Positions 44,523 through 56,402 of a stretch of 64,000 nucleotides of DNA are shown piece by piece. The notes beneath the pieces were generated by a model. The model searched no databases. It was not told the origin of the DNA and saw nothing but the letters and a program-made list of their open reading frames with translations. The stretch spans positions 45,332,059-45,396,058 of the forward strand of contig OZ021732.1 in assembly GCA_963978545.1 (NCBI GenBank), in the 5' to 3' direction. Numbering within the stretch: position 1 is the stretch's first letter; each line of letters starts with the position of its first letter. Made by a program: the position numbers and the translations under genes. Source of the stretch: Linyphia triangularis. Taxonomy: Eukaryota; Arthropoda; Arachnida; Araneae; Linyphiidae.

Positions 44523-44632
44523 GATATTAAAATGTAAGCCTTTGTCAAATGAGCGACTCCCAACATGATGAAGTTAAGAGCAGCCCAAGTAATGAAGATT
44601 CCATAATAGTCGACCGTACATCAGTTTGTTCG
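44523..44632 (+). CDS. candidate alternative first coding exon of the ABCG gene
   Basis: A splice acceptor (ATATATTTCAG, ending 44522) is followed by 26 bases, then an ATG at 44549 that opens MSDSQHDEVKSSPSNEDSII and continues VDRTSVCS to a donor GTAAGA at 44633. The coding part is 84 bases, ending in phase 0, as required by the acceptor at 59138. The residue composition (acidic, serine-rich) fits an N-terminal tail of white-type proteins. It lies 4.7 kb upstream of the other candidate first exon. It could belong to another gene; RNA data would decide. Confidence 0.45.
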
Positions 44633-46190
44633 GTAAGACTATGCATTCGTTTCAGCAATGTTTCGAGAAAGTTCGAGAACATTTATACATGTTGTAGGCC
44701 GAACAGTTTTTCTGACACCCTTAAATAAACTAATTTAGACTGGGAAAAACTTTTAAACGAATTTTTTTTTTTTTTTAAAGAAAATTTTAGAAAAACTTTT
44801 AAGATTAAATAGTTTTTCATAAGCGAGTCAGAATAGACTAATTTTTTCGGACTAAAAAAAAACAATTTGTACTGAAATCTTAGTTGATGCTTTCTTGAAA
44901 CGAAAGAAGAAAAAAATACTTTGTTTTCTGCGAACTTCAAAAGAGAAACTAGTTAGGCTTAGAACATGTACATTGTACAACAAACTGGATTAATGTGTAT
45001 GCATCTCATGTAAGAATAAATCATTAATATTATCATAAATAATCAACGTTATTCTTTATGCCAAAGTAATCTTGCATGGTATATGGTCCTCTAGCAACGA
45101 ACTATAGAAATAAGGAGCCGAATGATGATACAATTAATTTGTTCATGGTAATGGTGTGAAAGGTGATTGCAAGTTTAGGACATCATTTTGAATTTTTTAT
45201 TAAATGTAGAGAAATGCTAATAGATCATGAAGTTGACAAGCTGGAAATAAGTATTTAATGGTGTAGTGTAAAATAAAAAGGTGGAGTAGATCGTGTGATG
45301 AAAGACATTTTTTGGGGGGCGAAAGGCGGTCATAGTTCAGCCGATATTTTCATATAGCCGTCCATTTATTGGTTTCATTTTGGTGCAATAAACAGCAAAG
45401 ATTTTTTTTTAGATTGACTAACTATTTTTTCCCATTTGATTTATAAATAAGCAGACATTGTTTTATATTCCATGTATACCATTAAAAAGAAAAGGGTCTC
45501 GGAAATTCATTAACATCCTGCCTTTATCATCTCACTAACACTCATATTCGTTTTCTTCGAAAGAAATCAATTTTGACGCAGAACACGCCTTACATGCAAT
45601 GGGTGCGGAATAAGTTCTCAGACTATAAATCTCCTGGCAATCTGCTTTCAAAATCAAGTGATAAGATACCGATTGCTAGAAATGTCGATTGACAATTTTT
45701 TTTCTTTTTTTTTTTCTTGTTATGCAAATATAGAGAAGTTCCCCTTACTTTCTAGAGTATCACCATACTTTTCTCCTTCAAAATTTGCTTTAAAATGGCG
45801 TTATCAACTCAATGAATTTCAATTGGAAAAACCTATGTTTAAGAGTTGTTCATTATTTTTTAAAACAACGGTAATCTAAATTTTCCCATTCCCGAACCAA
45901 AAAGCAGTTTACTTTTGTGTTGTAGCATACGTTCATTAGTCGATTTAGAATTTCATGATAAGTTGTTTATTTATGCACCATCCCAATCCAAATTACCTCT
46001 AATTTCAAAGTATATCCAAATGTATATTAGGCTTACCTAATTTCTCAGGACACTCCTGGTTTCTGAATTTGTCCAGTTCACTTAGTAATTTAGTCAATGG
46101 TGGCGACTGGGTGAAAAATCGTCAAAAGTAGGTATGAATGGGGGCAAACTGCAAAATGTATGAGATATTTCCATCAAAATCAGAGTTTAA

Positions 46191-47129
46191 CCCTTTTCAC
46201 TCGTATGTCCCAGTATGGGGGACATCACTCGTTTTACTATCGCGCTCGTATGTCCCCGTACAGGGGACATCGCATCTGTATTGGGCAAACTGTGATAACT
46301 TAACCAAAACATTTCTGTTCGAAGTATTTCTAAGTTGATTTTCTTTGGTGGAGGTGCCGACATTACGTTTCGCCCCTAAATATTGTTTATATAGTTTGTT
46401 CATATTATTACATTTCTTAGATTTTTAACTTTATGCACTACGAACCATTCTAGACGGCTACCAGCAGCTCAGCCCTAATGTTGCCCCTGCGCCAGGAAAT
46501 TTCAACAAACCCAACCATCGACAAACTCTCTTTATCGCTCCTTTCAAGTGGCACAGAAAAGTGCTCGGACCGTCGTGAACCAACACTTCTCACGTTCTCT
46601 TTTGACACAAAACCCTGCTCAAATGGTTTTTTTTTTATATATATATCTTGGTAATTTTACCATATTTTGATATGATTTTTTGTGCCATTTCAAGAGAAAA
46701 CTTCAGGGAAACATATATTTCTCAAAAAGTTGTGCTGGAAAAATGTAATTCTCCGTAATCACTAATAAACTTTAATGTCCCCTGAAAGGGCACATCCGAG
46801 TGATATGCTAAATTACGATGTCCCCCCCTGAGAGGGGACAGCAGAATGCAAAGGGTCAATGCGGTGTAATGTAATATACTTAAGTATTCTTAGTAATTTC
46901 AATAAATTATTTTGACACGTTGAAAAATAAAAAATTATGTGGCCATATTCCCATCCTTGGTCAAGGGGTGTATTCAGGGGCTATATTTTTAAATTTTTGA
47001 TTTAAGGATGGTAAACCTTCTAGTTATATTGGAACACATTTCCATAAAAAAAATTCATTTTGATTGAACATGAAAAAAAATTCTGAGTTATTTGCTAACT
47101 TTCTAAAGCATAACTACGAGTGCAAAGGG
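46191..47129. mobile_element. piggyBac-like non-autonomous element with hairpin ends
   Basis: It starts CCCTTTTCACTCGTATGTCC after TTAA (46187-46190). Two possible right ends exist: ATGCAAAGGG at 46846-46855, followed by TCAA, and GAGTGCAAAGGG ending 47129, followed by TTAA (47130-47133). The outer pair matches best in the first 18 bases. GTCCC-GGGAC hairpins occur near 46207, 46255, 46790 and 46820. It may be one 939-bp element or a 665-bp element plus a fragment. Confidence 0.75.
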
Positions 47130-47137
47130 TTAAACTA

Positions 47138-47387
47138 GGGGTGCGGAACAACGCACAACTTTAATTGCATTATCGAAAAGTATAACGTCGAATTCGCACT
47201 TTTGGCAGGTTTTTTTTTTCCATGTAAATTTTTTTTTCTAATATATCGCCAAACTTGTAATTTTTTTTTTAAATGAATGAAAATACGAAACCCATAAATA
47301 ACTCGCACGCCAAATTGCACGTCAAATTTAAATGCAATGACCAGTATTGTAGTGTACCATTAAAAGTTATGCGATGTTCCACACTCT
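47138..47387. mobile_element. Tc1/mariner-type MITE, 250 bp (family M, short form)
   Basis: The left end GGGGTGCGGAACAACGCACA and the complemented right end AGAGTGTGGAACATCGCATA are inverted repeats. TA flanks both sides (47136-47137 and 47388-47389). This is the only copy in the window with both ends, and it identifies the fragments at 6655, 12250 and 61421 as Tc1/mariner relatives. Confidence 0.82.
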
Positions 47388-47574
47388 TAGTTTTTATTTG
47401 AAACACATACATTCATTTCAAATCGAAAAAGTATTTAACTTCTTACAAATTTAAAACTTTTTTTTTCTTAATTAATAAATATAAATCCGAGGGTTCTTCA
47501 AAATATTGGAGTTAATTTGGAGTCCTGATTTTCTGATTGAAAAAGAGGATTATCACTCGTGTTTCCGATATTAA

Positions 47575-47745
47575 CCCTTTGCACTCGAGGCCTTTTTCGC
47601 GCGGAGGGACCAGCAACTCGAGACATTTTAGGTTCGGTTGGTGTTTATGGATTTGCTTCATAAAAACTAAATACAGTCATTGGCCTTGCATCAAATTTCC
47701 GCATCAAACCTGGTGGTACTCTCGTGTTTCGGTATCCAATCATGT
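47575..47745 (+). mobile_element. piggyBac-like MITE, left part only
   Basis: After TTAA (47571-47574) it follows the MITE at 44101 base for base with scattered changes (ACTCGAGGCCTTTTTCGCGC, CAGCAACTCGAGACATTTTA, GTCATTGGCCTTGCATC). Similarity stops near 47745 and the right end is missing. Confidence 0.85.
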
Positions 47746-48880
47746 CAACATTTTTCGTTGTATCGTGAAAATGCAGCGTTTAACATTTTCCACCTCAATC
47801 TGTAGGTTCCACGCTGATTATTCGTAATTGTGCACAAAATTAGGTTACTGAGCACCAAACCTATCAAATGTGTACACGACTGACCTTTCCTTGAAAGACC
47901 TCCGAAAAGGCAAATATTCTCTTTCAAATTTCAGACTACTTGCTTTATTCAAAATGTAGTAAAAAATTTTCGTTGCAACATAGCCTTCTTGTATTGTGTT
48001 TCTCTTACGATATGAACAGTTCATTGTAACCATCAACTAACTCGAAATAAAAATCAATATGATCAACTACATAGTTTTATGTCCATCGCATTGCAAACAT
48101 TCTAGGAAAAAAGACTTGACAAAATGAGAAAGGCATAAAAATAAAGACAAAATTTAACATTAAAAAATACATAAGTTGAACATAATTATGAATTATATAT
48201 TTGAGCTGATGGTCTGTTTAGCTTTTATTTGAATCTGCTGAGTTGTTCTCAAATAAAATAGTTTGTTGAGTGAATCCAGTCACAATTGAAAAAATAGGAG
48301 AAAAGGCAAACTAATATTAAAATGCTTAGTGGATGAAGAAAGATTGTAAGTTTGTTTTTTAAAATAAAAGTATTTACAGTGGCCGAAAGTGGTATGTTTG
48401 AAGTGTTAACTTCTGACACTTGCACCGGCGATATCAAGTGCCTGACGAAGAAGTAGGCTCTATACAAAGGTATGAGAATTCAAAAATTATAGGAACAATG
48501 TTCTTTTTCTCAAAAGTTCCTTATTGATGCATAACCCCATCACCCACTTTGTCCTTCAAATATTCCTAAACTGTTAATAAAGACAAATTCCTACGCTTTA
48601 TAAACATCCAAAAGCCAAGCATACAAGGGGTCTCGGGATCAAGTTGTGTCTGGAAATCTGCAAAACATTGCCTTCAAAGTGAGCAGATACGATACAGCTT
48701 GTGACATAATCTGACGTTAAGATTTTTTCGAGTTTTCTCTCATACTAGTCGACAATGCGGACAATTTCTCGTTGTAAAGACATCCCGGAAACTAATCCTC
48801 CATGACACTAGTACTACTGCTCCAGGTCCTACTATAACAATGTTTTGGAGCAGTACAGACCTTTTGTAGCTATTGCGCCA

Positions 48881-49062
48881 GGTTGTTGGTTGTTTTCAGA
48901 TTATCTGGCACCGTCAGCAACACGAGGGCTATAATGCGCCGAAACATTCGTCATTAGACAAGCCAACATACATTTACAAACACCCATGTCTAACACGGGA
49001 CTCGAACCCTCAACCTCGCGGTCTAGAAGTTAGCACGCTAACCACTATACCATTTGGTCGGC
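48881..49062 (-). mobile_element. tRNA-derived SINE, copy 2
   Basis: 182 bp in reverse orientation, with A box (TAGTGGTTAGCG) and B box (GGGTTCGAGTCCCG, a near-consensus match). Perfect 12-bp target duplications GCTATTGCGCCA lie at 48869-48880 and 49063-49074. Length equals copy 1. The surrounding GGAGCAGTA...TTGCGCCA resembles part of the repeats at 18494 and 19127, so the SINE probably landed in an old copy of that repeat. Confidence 0.94.
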
Positions 49063-49324
49063 GCTATTGCGCCAGAAAGTCTCCAATTCAACTGTGAACT
49101 TCTAAAACCTCTTCCTGGAATGCGCATGTGTTAAATTTTAATGGCTGGTATTAAAAGGTAAGGCACCTGTCGTTTCATAACCGCGTCGTGGAATCGTCGA
49201 AGGCCTTATCTCTAAGCAGTGTATGCTGATATCACCTTTAAATTGGTTGATAACAGTGTGTATTTCGAATTTAAGAATTCGACGAGTAAAGGGATACCAT
49301 AGAAGCAATAGTATCTGAGCCAGC

Positions 49325-49390
49325 ATGGTGTTCGAAAATCGCGATCTTCCAAATAATGTGCAGGAATCGAAACAAGAAATTTACACCGTG
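49325..49390 (+). CDS. candidate first coding exon of the ABCG (white-type) gene
   Basis: ATG at 49325 (context GCCAGCATGG) opens MVFENRDLPNNVQESKQEIY and TV, then a donor GTAAGT at 49391. The 66 coding bases end in phase 0 and join the exon at 59138 (GAG AAT GAC...) in frame. The intron would be 9.7 kb. The start is chosen for its strong context and phase match; an alternative first exon may be at 44549. Confidence 0.6.
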
Positions 49391-50620
49391 GTAAGTTTGA
49401 TTTATTTAGCTTACGAAAGCATGGTTGTGTGAAGTAAGTTATTGTGTTTATATAGGAATTTCAATTCTAGTTTGTAATTATTTCTGTGTTTTCACCGTAC
49501 ATAAATGGAACATGTTTAACACGATCATGTCTGTCCAAGGCAATGATATACAACAAAAACATCTGTATTAATCAATATTTCTACAACAGTTGTTCAACTT
49601 TGCAGTATTTTTCTGTATAAAATTACTTTGTTTTTATTTCCCAAGTTAAAAGCTAGCACTTCTAGGGGTTAGAAGAATTTGTTAAAAAAATTGAGCAACT
49701 TTTTCTGCTGGGCGGTAAGGGGTTTTTTGTTGGTCTGAAGTGTTTCAGAACTTCATTATCTAACTTTAACCTGGTACGATTTTGTTGGTTGTAAAAGAAA
49801 TATAATGAAAAATTGTTTTAAAATCTTTTCATTCAATCATACTCCTTTTTGTCCATTCCAATAAACATTGTTTTTGAACCTTTAAAGGTTTTATTGAATA
49901 GTTTCTAAAATTCAGTTGTACAAATTCAGCAAAATTTGTAAAATTACTCATTATTTTACTAAATTGAGAAAAAGTTCGATATGAATTGATTCTTTTTGGT
50001 ACCTGTTGTTGCATTTTAATTCTCGATGTAGGATGGGGTGCGTGAAATGTTTAGGACAAGGATATCGCAATACATTATAGCGTAATCCTACTTTAATTAA
50101 TTAGCCAGCAAATTCTAGTAATTACAGCAGAAATCCCCGATCGTTCCGTAGTCTCGAACACCAGTTACAGTTATTCTTTTAAACCGTCAGTTAATCTGTT
50201 GCAGTTCCGGTTACAGTTGGAGGTAAATACGCAACACAAACTTAAGCATAAGTAGGTCTGAAAATGCCGGCGTCATCTTCCGTAGTTGTATTAGGGAGGG
50301 GGAGGGAAGGTGTTTATTTTTTTGTATTAACCTACTGTTTAACCTTTTTTTTATTTTGAATTTGCTATCTTTATATAGTTTTAATTTATAGTTGTGTATT
50401 AAAATTTTTTATCCGATGAAAATTTTAAATCTATATCATACTTATATTAGTGAATCAAACCATTTTCTCCACTTTGTTTTTAATTTTCAAAATCCAGGGA
50501 GGGCACAATAAGTGCACCCTCTTCCACATTTCTAGCCGCATCCATGTTTGTTTGGTATTTGTTTCGGCCTTTTGGGCCTTTGAAGATAGCTGCCCAAAAT
50601 GATGCTGTTCACATTATTAA

Positions 50621-51445
50621 CCCTTGGTTAGTCGCTCGACTTTTTGTCTCACGGTTAGTCGCGTGGGAGACAAATATCCCCCAAATTCAAATTTTAGTGC
50701 ATACCATTAAATTCGTGGCCAAATACCAAAGTAAGTGGATATTTTAATTAAAAGAAGCATAATTGAAACGAATAAAGTAAAAATTAAAAAACATTTTTAA
50801 ATAACTTGAAAAAATCATGTAAGAATAAAAAGCGTATTATTATTGCAATGAACATTGTGACTATTCAAATTTATTTTTAAAATACTTTTAAGACACAGTA
50901 AGCATGATCACATTAAAAATATTTGATAAAATTATTCGGAAAATATAAATTTACATCTAAAATAGTATAAAACAATTATATAAGGCACAGAAATAGATTT
51001 CATCATAAAGAGTCATTTAGCATTTGCGCCAAACATCTGCGCAATTTTCACGTGTTTAAAACTGAATCAAATTGTCCTTGCAGACTCATTGACCCTCTTT
51101 TTTTATGGCTCTGAAATAATGTATCAGTCAAATCATATCATAAAAAATAACATGCCCCCCTCACGAAACATAAAATCTATAAAAATTGCAATACAAAATA
51201 ATAATAAACACTTTTAAATTACTTACTAAAGTTAGAATACAGGGTTGGTCGCGTGAGGGACAAACGTCAACCAAATAGGTTCTTAATCTCCTGAGTACAC
51301 ATGTGGAATTGAATGAATATACGTAGGCAAACGTCAAAGATAGAAAAGTACTGGGACGGGCTTTGGTCATGAGCTGCTATCTATTGAGAAATTGACAAAA
51401 CAATTTTTCTTCGGGACATTTCTCAACCGCGCGACTTACCTAGGG
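50621..51445. mobile_element. piggyBac-like non-autonomous element, 825 bp
   Basis: Left end CCCTTGGTTAGTCGCTCGAC after TTAA (50617-50620); right end, complemented, CCCTAGGTAAGTCGCGCGGT followed by TCAA (51446-51449, one change from TTAA). Near both ends is an inner block GTCGCGTG-GGGACAAA. No transposase. Confidence 0.8.
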
Positions 51446-51779
51446 TCAACTCATTTGCCTTCATACAATCGAGCTGAAATTTGTCAATGGCTATACAGGA
51501 GTTAGTCCATGGTATGTAATCGATGGTTTTCTTCATAGTGGTCAAACGCTATAAATCAACCTGCTCAAAATGTCTTAAATAAGTAAAAGTTGATAATGAA
51601 TGTACAGGCTGTATATTTAAACAGTTTTATGGGTTATTTTTAAAGTACATTATAAATAACAGTAATATTTGATTGGTCATTGATGATATATGTATTTTTA
51701 TGTAATGGTAATTTTAGTATAACAATTTTGTGTGTGTATAATTCTGGTGTTTTCACTGCAACTGAACAAAATTTATTAA

Positions 51780-52145
51780 CCCTTTGAGGTCGTATGTCCA
51801 CTCTCAGCCACCAAAGCTTTCTTATTTGAAGGAACCAACTTAGTATGGTTCACTTCAGTTTTCTATAATTAAAAAACTCTTAAAATAAAGATTCAAATTC
51901 TCGCTCAGTTTCTCTAGATTAGAAATATTTCGGAAATTAAACCCATTCAAGACGGTTGGTAAGAAAATTTGTCAATCAACATTTTTTTTTCCTTCTTTGC
52001 TAATAAATAGCGATTGTGATTCCACGTAGTGTTTTTTAAAAATCATAATAGCTTTCAAAAAATCTTAAAAATTCTAAATGATCTAAATAAGCAAGGTATA
52101 GGATAAAAAGTTGTTTTGAACTCTTTCAAAGTCGTCTTTAATGGG
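51780..52145. mobile_element. piggyBac-like MITE, 366 bp, diverged ends
   Basis: CCCTTTGAGGTCGTATGTCC after TTAA (51776-51779), and the complemented right end CCCATTAAAGACGACTTTGA before TTAA (52146-52149). The left end shares CGTATGTCC with the element at 46191. The right end is less well conserved. Confidence 0.65.
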
Positions 52146-53615
52146 TTAAATCGACGCAACCATTAAACTTTACGTAACTTTGGATTTCTCACTCACACTA
52201 ATGAAATCGGCATTTCCCCCATACTCCATAATTCGCGAAAACAGCTGTAAATTAGTTTAAACGCAAACATTGTTCAAATTCCTATGACGGGCGCCAACCT
52301 CAGACAGCATAAATTTTTATGAGAACGAAACTTACATTTTAAAAAGTAGACTAAGCTAGCATGTATGCTAACTTAGTTTAACTATATTAATAACTCCTTA
52401 GTTATTCGAACCACACTTAAGAATGTATACAGCCAGGCACAGCTCTGAGAGCTCTAGTCAGAGGTTGGCTTTTTTTTTTATATATATATCACTGTCTTTG
52501 AAGCTATAACTTTTCTTTGTGTTTATGATTTTTTTTATTGCAACAAAGTTTTTGTGTTTTTGAGGTTGGCAGTTGTGTTTGGGGAGATTCTTCCAGAGAG
52601 GTTCGTAACGCAATTCACACTGTACGACGTTAAACAACGTTTTAAGTCGATTTCTATTCTTTTTACTTTTATATAAATCTATGTTCTGATCGTAAAGAGA
52701 CATGAGTGAAAGTAGTCTAATTGTCGTATGTTGAGAGTGACTATATTTTGTTCCTGAAAAGTTACCATACAAATGGGCGAGTTTAAAATAATAACAAACA
52801 TTCGACTTTTAATCAAACCCTACTATTCTCGTGAAGGACTTTTTGACATCTCGTCATGGTAATTATCCACTTCAATCAGTCGATTCATACCCAGAGCCAT
52901 GTGGTTAGAAATCCATTTTGTTTATATTTTAAATCTTGTATGTAGTCCAATTCTGAGTTTTTTTTCAATCCACTGAGCTTCGTTAAGTTTGGAAGAGTGC
53001 CGACTCTTCCAAAACAAAAAGGAAGTAAAAAAAAAAAGTCTACGAAGTGAATTACAAAAAGGAGGGGGGAAGTTGTCTATTCGGAAGTAGGAAGAAGAGG
53101 CACGCTTGTAAATGGATGTGTGTAATTAACATTAGTCAGGTGATAAATTCATACGTTTGCAGTTTGAAAGAAAATTTAACAATTGTTTGGATAAATGTTC
53201 CAGCAGGACTTCAATCGCAATAATGTTCGAGCTCAAGGTCAAAGATGCATCTTCTGTCAAAAAAGTAAGAGGGAAATAATGTATTTTTATCCCGCAAACT
53301 GTTTTTGAACTATAAATATTCAATAATTCTTGGTAGTAATGTTTTCAAATTGCTTAAATATTTACAGTATAAGATTATAAAGAGGCACCAAATAAAACAA
53401 CTTCCATTTCTGTATATGAATAAGGTAAATGGGGAGATCTGAATTAAAATAAATATTTAATTTGTAAACCAAATCACCTTGTTTTCATAAGAAAAACTAT
53501 TTATAATATAATTGAATTAGTTTTCATCAACGTTACTTTGGATGGAATTATATTGGAATAAAAAATGATTTGGAATTGAACCTTGACAAAAGGACACTTG
53601 TTATTGACTGTCGAC

Positions 53616-54102
53616 TAGAGGTCGGCGATATATCGATACGACGATATTTTTATCGATATTTCTAAAAAAAAAATATCGATATGAAATATATGAATAAAAG
53701 TTACCGATATATCGATATTTTCAAACATGTTTAGTTTTTTTGATTGTTTTGTAGTTCCATGTGTTTTTTCGATTTTCTTTATTCCTTTTTCAAAAACTTC
53801 AAAACTAAAGTTTGAACTTTGCTGAGAGACAGTTAAAATGCCACCAATATTCAATATTTTGCCATACACTTAAAAGCTATCGAAAATTATCTAAATTTTT
53901 CTTAAAATCACTGCACCAATTAAGCGAAAATATAACTTTTTTTAATAGATTCATTTCAGTTGAAAAAGTAGTCACCTTACAAAAAAGCAATCATGAAAAG
54001 TAGAAATTTGCCCCGAAACACATTGGTTCTGGCAAAATTGAAAATCAAATAAAAAAAAAATCATATATCGATATTTATTTTGACCGATATTTCCGACCTC
54101 TA
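53616..54102. mobile_element. hAT-type MITE, 487 bp
   Basis: Perfect 8-bp target duplications CTGTCGAC (53608-53615 and 54103-54110). The ends TAGAGGTCGGCGATATATCG and, complemented, TAGAGGTCGGAAATATCGGT are inverted. Multiple TATCGATA motifs lie near both ends. Confidence 0.92.
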
Positions 54103-55716
54103 CTGTCGACATAAAAACATTAAATTTTCAATTTCTTTATTTTTCAAAAGCAAGATAGAATAAGCGACTGGAAAGAAATGAACATTTCTAATAATAAAAA
54201 AAATTTAACTCAAATTTTAAGAGCAAGCGGAAAGAAATTAATTTAATGAAATTAGTTGTAATTAGTTGCTTGAAATTTTTCAAAAAGGGTACATTGAATC
54301 ACAACACTTTTAACAGTTTAAAATAGAAGACAAAAAAAAAAACGCCAAGCTAATTTAAAGAGTATTTTTTTAAACATTGAAGAAAGTAATTTTAATTTGT
54401 CAGGGTGTTTTAAACCGTTGGTTTTTACAGAATTATTATCAACTTATAACTATATGTTTAACAATATTATCGTTTATACTTCCAAACAATAATTATTAAT
54501 GTTTTTTTTATATAGAAAATAAATATGAAGTGTTAGTGTGGTGGTTTCTGAACAACCCGGATTATTGAATCGCATGACTTTTAATATGTAAATAATTATT
54601 TTGTTAAATAGAATTGTACTGAATGTCTATATAACATTCAAAGCACATCCGGTACCTGTTTTCTTAATAATAAGGCTCATGGTCAGATGCACTGTGACTA
54701 TATTATTGCTCTTATTATCCACAAATACAGTAAAAAAAATTCAATAAAAACAGTGGCCAAACACCAATGGATGGTTAGTAGTGATCCTCAATTTCAAAGT
54801 AAATTGACATTCAATTGAGAAATCTTGTAATTTTTAGCCTTGTATGTGGCAAAAAACTTAAAGAAAGGGATGATTTTTAAGTGAGCTTTTTACTCTTGAG
54901 CCCGTGTTTAAGGAAGAAGTTAAAATTTTCAGGCTCCTGATTCAGTGGGGGGATACACAGTTGAGGACTAGAAATGGAAAATGACCCAAGTACTAAAAAA
55001 ATCGAAAATCTTTTTTTACGGAAAAATGTCCCTATGACCAAGCTAAACAAAGTGGAGAACGCCCTAAGTGCGAACTCTAGTAGCAATAGTTCAAATTCAG
55101 TTTGGTACTTAGTCATAGCCACAAGTACCAGGTGCATTTTTCGGCTCTCCTAAAAAAATTTCTTTTTTGGACTTCGGCCGTTTTCTATTTCTAGTCCTCA
55201 ATTAAGGCTGTGGAATGGATTATTCAAAAAGTACAATTGAATTTCAAAAGTAAAATTGAATTGTGTAGCCCACTTCCAACATGCCCCTAGAATTTTGCTT
55301 TAGAATGCTGGATTATTTTATGAAAAATGGATAACACAGGTGCATCAAAGATACTTTTGAAAAATTGTTTTAGCTTTGATGACTAATTTTTCCTAGTATT
55401 TTTCGTGCTAATTCCAAATATAAAATCCATTTATTTCTATTATACATTTTTTTTTTCTCAAAACGATTTCGTGTGTTGGAGGAAATAGTTCAAATCAAGA
55501 TACTCTAAAAATTTTGTTTTATTTTATCACCCCTCATAATTACTTACTTTACATTTATAAACCCAACACTGTCATAATTTAAATGATAAATGAGTTGAAG
55601 GAAAAGTTTCAAAATCCTTGTACTAAAATTTTTTTGTTTTTAATACTTTCTCGCATTTCTTGTGAATTTGTCAGGAACAGAATCTTTTCAATATCTAGCA
55701 GCAAACCAGAATATAA

Positions 55717-56402
55717 TGTTACGAATTTTTGTATATTTCTAAATATTTCGTAGTGTTAATTTTGTAAATATGAAAATTTATGTACATCTCGCATAAGGCA
55801 GTGCAATAGTTCTTCGTTAGTTTGCTTCCCCGCAATGTGTGTCTTATGCTTGATAACGAGTTTTACAGAGATAACGCTGGGAAGCGAGTTTTACAAGGAG
55901 CAGGGCATTTAATATTATGGTAATGGCAATCTCGCCAAATTGGCGAGATAGAGCCAAGTTGGCGACCATTTGGCGACATTTTCGGTCCCCATGTACATGT
56001 ATAGGACTTTTCGACTACGATCTGGAAAATTCTCCAAATATCTACCTCTAGAAATTTCAAGGAGGTTTGACTCCTATATAAGGCCGGCCGTGAGTTGAGT
56101 TCGTGAGGTTAGTCAGTTAGTTGACTGGAATTACTAAGTTGAGATACCGAGTCTCAGTGAGCATTCAGAGTAGTTCTAAAGCGAACTGTATTGCATTGTC
56201 TTCTGCAGAGATTTTAGCAGTTGTGTTGTCAAGTTTTTAACTGCTGTTTTGTGCTCTATTGTTGTGAAAAGAGCTGTATTGAGTCTACTAGAACGAGAAG
56301 TTCTGGAGTTGTAAGAGAATCTGCGAAGAGTTATATTGGAATAAATTTCTACAAGTGTTAATCTGCTTTGGCTTAAAATCTTTCGAACCCATCAACGCAA
56401 CA
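55717..56402 (+). mobile_element. solo LTR, 686 bp
   Basis: TGTTACGAATTTTTG to CAACGCAACA, flanked by ATAA on both sides (55713-55716 and 56403-56406). Inside are a TATA box (CCTATATAAGG, near 56074), a downstream promoter-like GTGAGTTGAGTTCGTGAGG and a poly(A) signal AATAAA near 56340. No internal region or second LTR is present, so it arose by recombination between two LTRs. Its TGTTACGAATTTTT start matches copy 2 of the Ty3-type element only at the tip. It lies in sense orientation in the ABCG intron. Confidence 0.88.

Noticed and set aside
46188..46403. Short frames with SYVPV repeats
   Set aside because: They come from the GTATGTCCC hairpin repeats of a piggyBac-like element.
55717..56402. 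LTR of the same family as Ty3-type copies 1 and 2
   Set aside because: Only the first dozen bases agree (TGTTACGAATTTTT). The orientation of promoter signals and the rest of the sequence differ.
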